Shown one piece after another: positions 51,793 to 60,891 of a stretch of 64,000 bases of DNA. This stretch comes from JBKQHQ01 sp052148715 (lineage in GTDB: Bacteria > Pseudomonadota > Alphaproteobacteria > Rhizobiales > Xanthobacteraceae), in contig JBKQHQ010000209.1 of assembly GCA_052148715.1 (NCBI GenBank), positions 62,001 to 126,000 of the forward strand, written 5' to 3'. Each line of letters opens with the position of its first letter. Position 1 is the stretch's first letter. The translations under genes were made by a program, and so were the position numbers. Under the pieces are notes generated by a model. It worked only from the letters and a program-made list of their open reading frames with translations, was not told the origin of the DNA and did no database searches.

Positions 51793-53961
51793 ATGTTTGA
51801 TATCCATCGAGTTGAGCTCGATTGGGGCGGGCGCAAGCTCGTTCTCGAAACCGGCAAAATAGCCCGTCAGGCCGACGGCGCCGTCGTCGCCACCTACGGC
51901 GAGAGCACCGTCATGGCGACGGTCGTTTCCAGCAAGGTGCCGAAGGAAGGCATCGATTTCCTGCCGCTCACCTGTAACTACCAAGAGAAATTCTTTGCTG
52001 CCGGCCGTATCCCCGGCGGCTATTTCAAGCGCGAAGGCCGCCCGACCGAACGCGAGACGCTGGTCTCGCGGCTGATCGACCGGCCGATCCGCCCGCTGTT
52101 CGCGGACGGTTATCGCTGCGACACGCAGGTCATCGTCACGACGCTGTCGCACGATCTCGAGAACGATCCTGACATCGTGGCGATGGTGGCGGCCTCGGCC
52201 GCGCTGACGCTCTCCGGCGTGCCGTTCATGGGACCGATCGGCGCCGCGCGGGTCGGCTTCGTCAACAACGAATACGTGCTCAACCCGCAGCTCGACGAGA
52301 TGATCGAAAGTCAGCTCGACCTCGTCGTCGCCGGCACGGCCGACGCCGTGCTGATGGTCGAGTCGGAGGCCAAGGAGCTGTCCGAGGAGGTCATGCTCGG
52401 CGCCGTCATGTTCGGCCACAAGCATTTCCAGCCGGTCATCAACGCGATCATCCGGCTGGCCGAGAAGGCCGCCAAGGAGCCGCGCGACTTCAAACTACCC
52501 GAGAATGAGCAGATCGAGCGCGAGATGCTGCCCCTGGTCGAGCAGGACGTGCGCTCCGCTTACGGGATCCCGAGCAAGCAGGAGCGGCACGCCGCGCTCG
52601 ATGCCGCCAAGGCCAAGATCATGGCGCATTTCTTCCCCGAAGGGCAGGCCAATCCGCGCTTCGATAAGCTGCGGGTCGCCGGCGTGTTCAAGGAGCTTGA
52701 AGCCAAGATCGTGCGCTGGAGCATTCTCGACACCGGCCGCCGCATCGACGGCCGCGACGCGAAGACCGTGCGCCAGATCGTGGCCGAGGCCGGCGTGTTG
52801 CCGCGTGCGCACGGCTCCGCCCTGTTCACCCGCGGCGAGACCCAGGCCCTGGTGGTGGCAACCCTCGGCACCGGCGAGGACGAGCAGTTCGTCGATGCGC
52901 TGCCGGGAACCTACAAAGAAACCTTCCTGCTCCACTACAACTTCCCGCCCTTCTCGGTGGGCGAGACCGGACGCATCGGTGCGCCGGGCCGCCGCGAGAT
53001 CGGCCACGGCAAGCTCGCCTGGCGGGCCATTCGCCCCATCCTGCCGCTGCATCACGAGTTCCCCTACACGATCCGCGTCGTCTCGGAGATCACCGAGTCG
53101 AACGGCTCGTCATCCATGGCGACCGTCTGCGGCACCTCGCTCGCGCTGATGGATGCCGGCGTGCCGCTCAAGCGGCCGACCGCCGGCATCGCCATGGGCC
53201 TCATCCTCGAGGGCGAGCGCTTCGCGGTGCTCTCCGACATTCTCGGCGATGAGGATCATCTCGGCGACATGGACTTCAAGGTCGCCGGCACCGAGCGCGG
53301 CGTCACCTCGCTGCAGATGGACATCAAGATCGCCGGCATCACCGAGGAGATCATGCGCATCGCGCTCGGCCAGGCGAAGGACGGCCGCATCCACATTCTC
53401 GGCGAGATGTCACAGGCGCTGACCTCGGCGCGCGCCGAACTCGGCGAGCACGCGCCGCGCATCGAGGTGTTCTCGATACCGACCGACAAGATCCGCGAAG
53501 TGATCGGCACGGGCGGCAAAGTGGTCCGCGAGATCGTGGAGAAGACCGGCGCCAAGATCGACATCCAGGATGACGGCACCGTGAAGGTCGCCTCCGCCAA
53601 GGCGGAGTCGATCAAGGCGGCGATCAACTGGATCAAGTCGATCGCCTCGGAGCCCGAGGTCGGCCAGATCTACGAGGGCACCGTGGTGAAGGTGATGGAT
53701 TTCGGCGCCTTCGTGAACTTCTTCGGCGCCAAGGACGGCCTCGTGCATATCAGCCAGCTGGCACCGCGCCGGGTGCAGAAGGTCACCGACGTCGTCAAGG
53801 AAGGCGACAAGGTCAAGGTGAAGCTTCTGGGCTTCGACGAGCGCGGCAAGGTGCGCCTGTCGATGCGCATGGTCGACCAGCAGACCGGCGAGGACCTCGA
53901 GGCCAAGCAGAAGGCCGAGGCGGCGGAGCAGCAGCCGCAGGAGGTCGTGGCGGGGGAGTAG
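51793..53961 (+). CDS. pnp: Polyribonucleotide nucleotidyltransferase (PNPase)
   Basis: 722 residues. Two RNase PH-like domains (about 10-230 and 310-550) with the helical linker between, a KH domain at about 555-620 (KIREVIGTGGKVVREI) and an S1 domain at about 622-690 (GQIYEGTVVKVMDFGAFVNF). It degrades RNA 3' to 5' with phosphate and belongs to the degradosome. The rpsO-pnp order is conserved. Confidence 0.98.
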   Translation: MFDIHRVELDWGGRKLVLETGKIARQADGAVVATYGESTVMATVVSSKVPKEGIDFLPLTCNYQEKFFAAGRIPGGYFKREGRPTERETLVSRLIDRPIRPLFADGYRCDTQVIVTTLSHDLENDPDIVAMVAASAALTLSGVPFMGPIGAARVGFVNNEYVLNPQLDEMIESQLDLVVAGTADAVLMVESEAKELSEEVMLGAVMFGHKHFQPVINAIIRLAEKAAKEPRDFKLPENEQIEREMLPLVEQDVRSAYGIPSKQERHAALDAAKAKIMAHFFPEGQANPRFDKLRVAGVFKELEAKIVRWSILDTGRRIDGRDAKTVRQIVAEAGVLPRAHGSALFTRGETQALVVATLGTGEDEQFVDALPGTYKETFLLHYNFPPFSVGETGRIGAPGRREIGHGKLAWRAIRPILPLHHEFPYTIRVVSEITESNGSSSMATVCGTSLALMDAGVPLKRPTAGIAMGLILEGERFAVLSDILGDEDHLGDMDFKVAGTERGVTSLQMDIKIAGITEEIMRIALGQAKDGRIHILGEMSQALTSARAELGEHAPRIEVFSIPTDKIREVIGTGGKVVREIVEKTGAKIDIQDDGTVKVASAKAESIKAAINWIKSIASEPEVGQIYEGTVVKVMDFGAFVNFFGAKDGLVHISQLAPRRVQKVTDVVKEGDKVKVKLLGFDERGKVRLSMRMVDQQTGEDLEAKQKAEAAEQQPQEVVAGE

Positions 53962-54072
53962 TAGGTTCAGGTCCAACTGAGCGCACACAGCCTCCGCCAC
54001 GTCATCGCCCGCGAAAGCGGCCGATCCAGTACGCCGAGCCAACGCAATCAGAGAGAGGGACCGAGCAGCCCG

Positions 54073-56451
54073 TTATAGTTTTGCGAGTCGTTCCTCGATC
54101 CGCGCAATCGACGGCTTCCGGCGTGGTTCAAGGCGGCCGGCGTCATCGAGTTGCCTCAGAATCTTCAACGCCTTCTCATAATAGAGTCGGCCACTCTTCC
54201 CGTTCAATTCTCCAAGCCGCATCAGTGGGACGGTCGAGCTGACGAGCACATAGGTGTTGTCGGGATATTCGGCCAGAAGTTCCGTGTAGATCGCGAGCGC
54301 TCGCTCGAACGCGGATTTTGCTTCGCCCCCCTGACTTTGAGCCGCATAGATGTCGCCGAGCCGTTCGTTGCTGACCGCAAGATCGCGCTGCCAGCCCGCG
54401 TTGTTCGGGTCGGCCTGGGCCAGGCGGTCTCTGATGGCAAGGCTGTCGCGGAAGGATTTCAGCGCCTCCGGCAGATTGCCTTGCGCGACCTGCACGTCGC
54501 CAACCTTGTTGTAGGAGACCGACAGATCGCGCTGCCAGCCCGCGTTGTTCAGGTCGGCCTGGGCCAGCCTGTCGCAGATCGCGAGCGCGCGCCGGTAGAA
54601 CGGCTCGATCCCGCCAAGCGGCACCCTGCTGCCGAGCACATCGCCAAGCTGCATCAACAGACCCGCGGTAGATTCGGAAACACCCGCAGCCTCGGCACGA
54701 TCGGTCACGGCACGAACATGCGGCACCAGCGAATCGAGCATCGGGCGTAGCCGCAGGTCGTTCTCGTCACCGCCGAACGCATGCTCGATCCAAGCAAGCG
54801 ACGATATCAATGCCGCGCGGCCCGCCTCACCTTTCAGGCTGCGCCTCGTGACCTCCTGCACTAGGCGGTGGACCGTGAATGCGGGCGGCGCGCGGGTCAC
54901 CAGCGAGTAGGCTTCCAGTTCCACCAGGGCCGCCCGCTGATCGCCCGCATCGTCACGTTCGCCAAGAACGGCGCTGTCAAGGAGGGCCTCAGGAATCGGT
55001 TCAGACGCAAGCCAGGCGAGCCGATCAAGCAAATGTCGGGCCGGTTTGTCGAGCTGCGTGACGGACGTCAGCCAAGTGACAGCGACGCTCCTCTCATAAT
55101 CTTGCATGAGTCGCGCATCGGACCACTTCAGCACGGCCTCGCGGTTGGCATGCCATTCGGCGAGATACTGCGTGAAACTCAGCCGGTGCTTATCGATATA
55201 AGCGCCGGCCTGGGCGAGCCCCAAGGCAAGATGCCCGAGCTCACCGGCCAGAACGCGTGCCTGAGCCTCGTCGTCGGGTGCCTTGCGCCGGCGTTTTTCG
55301 GTGCGCTCGAGCAGATAGGCGACGGAGGCACCGTCGGATAGGACGTCGAGATCGAGCCGATCCACCAGGGCGCTCCAATTGGAGAGGCGGCTCGTGATGA
55401 GGACCTGCCCGCCGTGCAGCCTAGCCAGGAGTTTTTCGACCTCGGCCGCGGCTTCTTCCGTATCGACGTTGTCGAAGATCAGGAACCAGCCGGGGTTTTG
55501 CTGCAGCCAACGCAACGCCGCCGCGACGCGGACCTCTTCGTCCTCGACCTTTTGCTCCGGCAGGTCGAGCACCAACGGGCCGACCAGCGCCGCGAGATTG
55601 CGCCGAAGGTCCGCGGGCGTATTGGCGAAGACGAGCAACAGCGCGGAGTATTCGTCCCGATGCTGCCAGGCGTATTCGACGGCAAGCCGCGTCTTGCCGA
55701 TGCCGCCCAGCCCGTACACGGCGTTGCAGATTGCCGACGCGGCGGCCCCATCCGCGACGCGCGCGAGGCTCTTGCGCAGGTCGGCGACGAATGCCTCGCG
55801 GCCTTTGAACAGTGTCCCGATGCTCGCGTAGTGCAGATCAATCGGCTTGCGTCGAGGCCTCGGTTCGGGAGATGGGATGCCGGCGCGCGTCAAGAGATCG
55901 TACAGCGTCGATCGGAACAGACCGAGCGCAAGTTGATCGCTGCTCGCGAATCGGATGCCCTCGAAGCGCTCATGCGCTTGCAGGCGCGCGAGATGCGACT
56001 GCTGCGAGGTCTGCTGCTCAGCATCCTTCACATAGGTCGCGTCGCGTGGAGCTCCGGGCTCGGGCACAGCAATCAAAAGCTCCTTGCGGTGATAGACGGC
56101 GAGATAGGCTTCCCACTGAGTGTAGGAAACCTTAGGATGACCGGTGTCGAGAGTGGATTTCAGCTCCGGCAGACGCGCCGCGAGATCGCCGTAGCGGCCC
56201 TTGATCACATCGAGCGACGCCTGCTTGGCCCACGACCCCGTCATGTCGCCCGCGATATGGATCACCGCATCGCAGCCCTTGATGTAGAGATCGAGCTTAT
56301 CGAGCGTCGGCAGGCCGCCTGCAATGAAGTCCTCCTGCACCTGCACCTGCACCTGCACCGTCACATTGTGGCGCTGTAGCAGCCGGCGCAACGCGTCGCG
56401 GTAGGAGCCAAATTCCTTGGTGACCGCGGAAATGAACAGCTTGATATGCAT
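54073..56451 (-). CDS. DUF4062 / NB-ARC / TPR STAND-type NTPase
   Basis: 792 residues. The N-terminal DUF4062-like effector domain (about 3-125) begins KLFISAVTKEFGSYRDALRR. An NB-ARC ATPase (about 215-480) has P-loop YGLGGIGKTRLA at 246-257, Walker B GWFLIFDNVD at 321-330, an RNBS/sensor-type QVLITSR, and LGHLALGLAQAGAYI in place of GLPLAL. A winged-helix/linker region follows, then TPRs at about 640-770. This is the domain order of STAND signalling proteins (NLR-like), several of which are bacterial anti-phage systems. It is alone, in the opposite direction to pnp, between core genes. Residues 32-39 are VQ repeated four times. The trigger and effector activity are unknown. Confidence 0.85.
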   Translation of the reverse strand: MHIKLFISAVTKEFGSYRDALRRLLQRHNVTVQVQVQVQEDFIAGGLPTLDKLDLYIKGCDAVIHIAGDMTGSWAKQASLDVIKGRYGDLAARLPELKSTLDTGHPKVSYTQWEAYLAVYHRKELLIAVPEPGAPRDATYVKDAEQQTSQQSHLARLQAHERFEGIRFASSDQLALGLFRSTLYDLLTRAGIPSPEPRPRRKPIDLHYASIGTLFKGREAFVADLRKSLARVADGAAASAICNAVYGLGGIGKTRLAVEYAWQHRDEYSALLLVFANTPADLRRNLAALVGPLVLDLPEQKVEDEEVRVAAALRWLQQNPGWFLIFDNVDTEEAAAEVEKLLARLHGGQVLITSRLSNWSALVDRLDLDVLSDGASVAYLLERTEKRRRKAPDDEAQARVLAGELGHLALGLAQAGAYIDKHRLSFTQYLAEWHANREAVLKWSDARLMQDYERSVAVTWLTSVTQLDKPARHLLDRLAWLASEPIPEALLDSAVLGERDDAGDQRAALVELEAYSLVTRAPPAFTVHRLVQEVTRRSLKGEAGRAALISSLAWIEHAFGGDENDLRLRPMLDSLVPHVRAVTDRAEAAGVSESTAGLLMQLGDVLGSRVPLGGIEPFYRRALAICDRLAQADLNNAGWQRDLSVSYNKVGDVQVAQGNLPEALKSFRDSLAIRDRLAQADPNNAGWQRDLAVSNERLGDIYAAQSQGGEAKSAFERALAIYTELLAEYPDNTYVLVSSTVPLMRLGELNGKSGRLYYEKALKILRQLDDAGRLEPRRKPSIARIEERLAKL
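54380..54568 (-). repeat. Internal duplicated TPR unit, 144-base period
   Basis: The stretches starting at 54380 and 54524 are nearly identical for about 45 bases and encode AQADPNNAGWQRDLAVS and AQADLNNAGWQRDLSVS. The 48-residue period shows a recent duplication of one TPR unit in the STAND protein. Confidence 0.7.
56335..56358. repeat. Hexanucleotide repeat CTGCAC x4 inside the STAND gene
   Basis: Four perfect tandem copies of CTGCAC (GTGCAG on the coding strand) encode VQVQVQVQ within the N-terminal DUF4062 domain. Slippage would add or remove two residues without shifting the frame. Confidence 0.85.
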
Positions 56452-56623
56452 GACGCCGATAGTACCTCTTCAACCCAGAAGCGACAAATGTCGGAGCCAG
56501 CTGGTCTGCCGATTTCGGCAAATCCTTGGCATTTCGGCTAAGGACGACGTCCCCCCGACGCATCGGGTAGGCAGCGGTCGGGATCGCATGATCCCGGCCG
56601 TTTGTCCCACGTTTCTAATCAGA

Positions 56624-57490
56624 CTATTGCCCGGAATCCTTGTCGCCCGGAGTATAGGTCGACACGCCGCCCTCAGCTCGCAGCGCATCGGGTTGCGGCA
56701 TCGCAATGATGTTGTAGCCGCAATCGACGAAATGGACTTCACCGGTCACGCCGCCCGAAAGGTCGGACAAGAGGTAGAGGCCGGCGCCGCCGAGCTCGTC
56801 GAGGGTGACGCCGCGCTGCAGGGCCGAATGCCGCTGCTGAAAAGCAAACATCGCGCGCGCATCGCTAATCCCGGCGCCCGCCAACGTCCGGATCGGCCCC
56901 GCCGAGATCGCATTGACGCGAATCCGGCTCGGGCCGAAATCGACCGCAAGGTAGCGCACCGAGGCCTCAAGCGCAGCTTTAGCGATGCCCATCGCGTTGT
57001 AGTTGGGCATGGCACGCGAGCCGCCGTTGTAAGTAAGCGTGAGCATCGCGCCGCCCGACGGCATCAGGGCGGCCGCACGCTTGGCCGCTTCGGTAAAGGC
57101 GAAGCAGGAAATCACCATGGTGCGTACGAAATTCTCGCGCGTCGTATCGGCGTAGCGACCCTTCAGCTCGCTCTTGTCGGAGAAGGCGATCGCGTGCACG
57201 AGGAAATCAAGCGATCCCCAGCGCTCGGCAAGTGCGGCGAACACCGTATCGACCGAGGCAATGTCTTCAACGTCGCACGGCAGCACGAACTCTGAACCGA
57301 GCGACTGGGCCAGCGGCTTGACGCGCCGGCCGAGCGCCTCGCCCTGGTAGGTGAAGGCCAGCTCGGCGCCGTGCGCCGCGAGCGTCTGCGCGATGCCCCA
57401 GGCGATCGAGTGGTCGTTGGCGACCCCCATCACCAGGCCGCGCTTGCCCCGCATGAGCGCGCCGGGCGGCGCGGCCTTGTCAGCCGTCAT
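56624..57490 (-). CDS. fabI: Enoyl-[acyl-carrier-protein] reductase FabI
   Basis: 288 residues from ATG 57490; a frame start at 57523 lies inside the fabB stop region. RGLVMGVANDHSIAWGIAQ is the divergent SDR cofactor motif of FabI, and the catalytic Tyr/Lys pair is Y164 and K171 (YNAMGIAK, Y-x6-K). It reduces enoyl-ACP with NADH in the last step of each elongation cycle. Translated after fabA and fabB in one operon. Confidence 0.95.
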   Translation of the reverse strand: MTADKAAPPGALMRGKRGLVMGVANDHSIAWGIAQTLAAHGAELAFTYQGEALGRRVKPLAQSLGSEFVLPCDVEDIASVDTVFAALAERWGSLDFLVHAIAFSDKSELKGRYADTTRENFVRTMVISCFAFTEAAKRAAALMPSGGAMLTLTYNGGSRAMPNYNAMGIAKAALEASVRYLAVDFGPSRIRVNAISAGPIRTLAGAGISDARAMFAFQQRHSALQRGVTLDELGGAGLYLLSDLSGGVTGEVHFVDCGYNIIAMPQPDALRAEGGVSTYTPGDKDSGQ

Positions 57491-57519
57491 GGCGGCTCGC
57501 CCCCGATGGATTGCGCTGG

Positions 57520-58743
57520 TCACGCATCGAGGCGCTTGAATACCAGGGAGGCGTTGGTCCCGCCGAAGCCGAACGAGTTCGACAGAATGCAGCCGAGCTT
57601 CACGTCGTCGATCCGCTCGCGCACGATCGGCATGTCGGCAAAGGCCGGATCGAGCGTCTGGATGTTGGCGCTCTCACAGATGAAGCCGTTGTTCATCATC
57701 AGCAGCGAGTAGATCGCCTCTTGCGCGCCGGCGGCGCCCAGGGAGTGACCGGTCAGCGACTTGGTTGCCGAGATTGGTGGGCATTTCTCGCCCGAGCCGA
57801 AAACCTTGCGGATCGCGTCGATTTCCGGACCGTCGCCGGCCGGCGTCGAGGTGGCGTGCGGGTTGATGTAGCCCACCGGCGCCTTCACCGAAGCGAGCGC
57901 CATCCGCATGCAGCGCTCGGCCCCCTCGCCCGACGGCGCTACCATATCGTAGCCGTCCGAGGTGGCCCCGTAGCCGGCAACCTCGGCATAGATCCTGGCG
58001 CCGCGTGCCTTGGCGTGCTCGAGCTCCTCGAGCACCAGCACGCCGGCGCCCCCGGCGATCACGAAGCCGTCGCGGTCGACGTCGTAGGCGCGCGAGGCCG
58101 TGGCCGGCGTGTCGTTGAATTTCGACGCCATCGCGCCCATCGCATCGAACAGCACCGATAGGGTCCAGTCGAGCTCCTCGCAGCCGCCGGCGAAGATCAG
58201 GTCCTGCTTGCCGAGCTGGATGACCTCCATCGCATTGCCGATGCAATGATTCGAGGTCGCGCAAGCCGACGAGATCGAATAGTTCACGCCCTTGATCTTG
58301 AACCAGGTCCCAAGCGTCGCCGAGGCGGTCGACGACATGGCCTTCGGCACGGCGAACGGACCGACGCGCTTGGGGCTCTTTTGCCGCGCCGTATCGGCGG
58401 CCTCGACGATGGTGCGCGTCGAAGGGCCGCCGGATCCCATGATGATGCCGGTACGCTCGTGCGAGATCTCGCCGGCGTCGAGGCCGGCGTCGCGAATCGC
58501 CTGTTCCATGGCGACGTGATTCCACGCCGCACCGCCGCCAAGGAACCGCATGGCGCGCCGATCCACTGACTCGCTCGGATCGAGCGTCGGCGCCCCGTGA
58601 ACTTGACAGCGAAAGCCTAGCTCGGCGTATTTTTCGGCTCGCACCAGGCCCGACTTGGCCTCGCGCAGGCTCGCCAAGACCTCCTGGGTGCTGTTGCCGA
58701 TCGACGAGACGATACCCATCCCGGTGACGACCACCCGTCTCAT
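57520..58743 (-). CDS. fabB: 3-oxoacyl-[acyl-carrier-protein] synthase I FabB
   Basis: 407 residues. Catalytic triad of condensing enzymes: Cys161 (SSACATSNHC), His296 (NPHATSTPAGD) and His333 (TKSLTGHSLGAAG) with Lys328. RRVVVTGMGIVSSIGNS and location next to fabA identify FabB rather than FabF. It elongates cis-3-decenoyl-ACP for unsaturated fatty acids. Confidence 0.95.
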   Translation of the reverse strand: MRRVVVTGMGIVSSIGNSTQEVLASLREAKSGLVRAEKYAELGFRCQVHGAPTLDPSESVDRRAMRFLGGGAAWNHVAMEQAIRDAGLDAGEISHERTGIIMGSGGPSTRTIVEAADTARQKSPKRVGPFAVPKAMSSTASATLGTWFKIKGVNYSISSACATSNHCIGNAMEVIQLGKQDLIFAGGCEELDWTLSVLFDAMGAMASKFNDTPATASRAYDVDRDGFVIAGGAGVLVLEELEHAKARGARIYAEVAGYGATSDGYDMVAPSGEGAERCMRMALASVKAPVGYINPHATSTPAGDGPEIDAIRKVFGSGEKCPPISATKSLTGHSLGAAGAQEAIYSLLMMNNGFICESANIQTLDPAFADMPIVRERIDDVKLGCILSNSFGFGGTNASLVFKRLDA

Positions 58744-58899
58744 GCCTGCCTCGTGCTCACCCGTGCGCCACCACCGTTACCGATCCGAAACCCGCGGCGC
58801 GAATCGCATGCGGAAAGACATGGCCCGCCGGACGCTATCCTGCAAGACGTGGGCGCCACCACGGAGGGCCCGGTCTCTCACGCTTGCCGGGTCGCTCGG

Positions 58900-59433
58900 C
58901 TATCCCCCGCTCGCCTGCAGCGCCGCGCCTTGGCGCAGCAGCGCCACCTTCAAGTCGCTGGCCCGGTAGATTATGGAACCGTCGGCCGACAGCCAGCCAT
59001 CGGCAATCCCGAGCACGAGCTTCGAGCGAACGACCCGCTTGATGTCGATGCCATAGATGACTTTCTTCATGGTCGGCAGGACCTGTCCGGAGAATTTCAG
59101 CTCGCCGAGGCCCAGCGCGCGTCCCCTGCCGGGCGCGCCGAGCCAGCCGAGGAAGAAGCCGACAAGCTGCCAGAGCGCATCGAGACCGAGGCAACCAGGC
59201 ATCACCGGGTCACCCTTGAAGTGGCAGCCGAAAAACCAGAGGTCGGGCTTCACATCGAGTTCGGCCCGGACCAATCCTTTGCCATGCTCGCCGCCCTCCT
59301 CGGCAATGTCGGCGATTCGGTCGAACATAAGCATCGGCGGGAGAGGCAGCTGCGCATTGCCCTCGCCGAACAGCTCTCCGCGGCCGCAGGCCAGCAAATC
59401 CTCAAACTCGAAGCTATGGCGCTTGGTTACCAT
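58900..59433 (-). CDS. fabA: 3-hydroxydecanoyl-[acyl-carrier-protein] dehydratase/isomerase FabA
   Basis: 177 residues from ATG 59433; the frame extends to 59493 without conserved sequence. Active-site His71 and Asp85 lie in FFGCHFKGDPVMPG and CLGLDALWQL, matching E. coli positions 70 and 84. It dehydrates and isomerises C10 intermediates, starting unsaturated fatty-acid synthesis. First gene of the fabA-fabB-fabI operon, divergent from irr, the usual rhizobial arrangement. Confidence 0.95.
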   Translation of the reverse strand: MVTKRHSFEFEDLLACGRGELFGEGNAQLPLPPMLMFDRIADIAEEGGEHGKGLVRAELDVKPDLWFFGCHFKGDPVMPGCLGLDALWQLVGFFLGWLGAPGRGRALGLGELKFSGQVLPTMKKVIYGIDIKRVVRSKLVLGIADGWLSADGSIIYRASDLKVALLRQGAALQASGG

Positions 59434-59540
59434 CCTATGCGGTCCCTGCGAGCCCCTGCGGCGCCTCTCTAACATAGGCGCGGAGGGGGGCAAAGTCGGC
59501 CCCTCACGGCATCATCCCCTCACGGCTTGTTGCGAAGGAG

Positions 59541-59568
59541 TTGCATCTATGGTCGGGATAAGTATATG
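59541..59568 (+). promoter_or_regulatory. Possible irr promoter
   Basis: TTGCAT (59541-59546), 16 bases, TATATG (59563-59568), about 60 bases before the irr start in the fabA-irr divergent region. No canonical iron-control-element palindrome was recognised there. Confidence 0.35.
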
Positions 59569-59628
59569 TTGCAGATGAAACAATCGGCCGGCCCGGTCTT
59601 TCGGGGACGGTAGACCAAGAGCAGGGGC

Positions 59629-60129
59629 ATGGCGCAGCGAACGACCCTATTGTCACCCGGAGCGGAAATCCCTTCCGCCGGCCATGCTGTGCCCGCCGGA
59701 CGTGCGGAGCTCACCGGTTGCCCCTGGCACGACGTGAAGGCCATGCTGCGCCAAGTCGGCCTACGGCCCACGCGCCAGCGGATGTCGCTTGGCTGGATGC
59801 TCTTCGCCAAGGGTGACCGGCACCTGACGGCGGAAATGCTCTACGAGGAGGCCACCAAGGCCAAGGTACCGGTTTCGCTGGCGACGGTGTACAACACGTT
59901 GCACCAGTTCACTGAGGTTGGACTATTGCGCCAAGTCGCGGTCGATGGCTCCAAGACCTACTTCGACACCAACGCCACCGAGCACCATCACTTCTTTGTC
60001 GAGGGCGAGAACGCGCTGGTCGACATCCCAGGGGCGGAAGTGGTCGTCGGCAAGATGCCGACCGCGCCGGAGGGCTACGAGATCGCCCGAATCGACGTAG
60101 TGGTTCGCCTCCGCCGCAAGGCCCGCTGA
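59629..60129 (+). CDS. irr: Iron response regulator Irr (Fur superfamily)
   Basis: 166 residues. The heme regulatory motif is Cys31-Pro32 in TGCPWHDVKAM, and the second heme-binding element is the His cluster His119-His121 (EHHHFFVEG). The winged helix reads GLRPTRQRMSLGWMLF and VSLATVYNTLHQF. In Bradyrhizobium this form of Irr is degraded on heme binding and represses heme synthesis genes in low iron. The presence of the Cys-Pro motif suggests the same conditional stability here. Confidence 0.95.
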   Translation: MAQRTTLLSPGAEIPSAGHAVPAGRAELTGCPWHDVKAMLRQVGLRPTRQRMSLGWMLFAKGDRHLTAEMLYEEATKAKVPVSLATVYNTLHQFTEVGLLRQVAVDGSKTYFDTNATEHHHFFVEGENALVDIPGAEVVVGKMPTAPEGYEIARIDVVVRLRRKAR

Positions 60130-60696
60130 TCAATCCGCCTTATCGTCGGGGTAGACCTCGTTGGGGTAAACGCCCCACAATCGGTCCTGCTCGATCCAAC
60201 CGTCGTACCCTTCCCCGTGCAGCTCGCACCAACCGCCTTGGCAGCGCGTGACGCTGCCGAGCACACCAGCCTGCAGCAAGGCAATCACCGGGCTCGTCTT
60301 GTCGGCCCGGTCGTAGAGTGGCACCAGGTCGTCCTTCGCCTTCGCCTTGGCCGTGACCATGCCGGTGCGCCGACCGGATAGGAGCGAATGGTAGACCCAA
60401 CCTTCGGCCCCCTCCCAATCGCGGATGCGCCGCCAAGTCTCGAACTCCGCCGTGATCTCCACGGGCAGCCCTGCCCGCATGAACACCCAGTTCACGGCTT
60501 GATCCTTGGTCGGACCGGCACGCACATTGACCCGGTCGGACTTGAGGCTGACGAAACGCGGAACCTGAAGCTTGCTGGCGGAGCCTGTATTGGCGTCGGC
60601 GGCGGCGCGGCCGGGGTCAGTGCATGCCAGCGTCGCCCCGGCGATGACCAGCGCGGCGGCAACCAACCATGGCCAGGCGGTTTGTCTTTGTCCCAT
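60130..60696 (-). CDS. Exported SH3-domain protein
   Basis: 188 residues, with an N-terminal signal sequence (WPWLVAAALVIAGATLACT; a lipobox-like LACT is present). Two bacterial SH3-like repeats are visible: VSLKSDRVNVRAGPTKDQAV at about 48-67, and VPLYDRADKTSPVIALLQAG with VTRCQGGWCELHGEGYDGWI after it. Such proteins act in the periplasm, probably on cell-wall ligands. It is convergent with irr. Confidence 0.85.
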   Translation of the reverse strand: MGQRQTAWPWLVAAALVIAGATLACTDPGRAAADANTGSASKLQVPRFVSLKSDRVNVRAGPTKDQAVNWVFMRAGLPVEITAEFETWRRIRDWEGAEGWVYHSLLSGRRTGMVTAKAKAKDDLVPLYDRADKTSPVIALLQAGVLGSVTRCQGGWCELHGEGYDGWIEQDRLWGVYPNEVYPDDKAD

Positions 60697-60891
60697 CGGC
60701 AGATCAGGCGTAGCTTTGGGCGGAGCAAGCGATCGATGCTTTGTCCGCGCCGGTCCATCTGATAGACAGATTGTTGCCTCCCCAACCCGTCGCGGGCCGC
60801 AGAGTGTCAGTCATCAGGGGTTAAAGAGGCCTGAATGCACCCGGCTGCGGGGGCGCAAGGGCCCGCAGCAGAATTGGCCGAGGCGAGGAAA

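Noticed and set aside
56335..56358. Short tandem repeat considered as a CRISPR-like array
   Set aside because: The unit is 6 bases without spacers and is in frame in a coding sequence.
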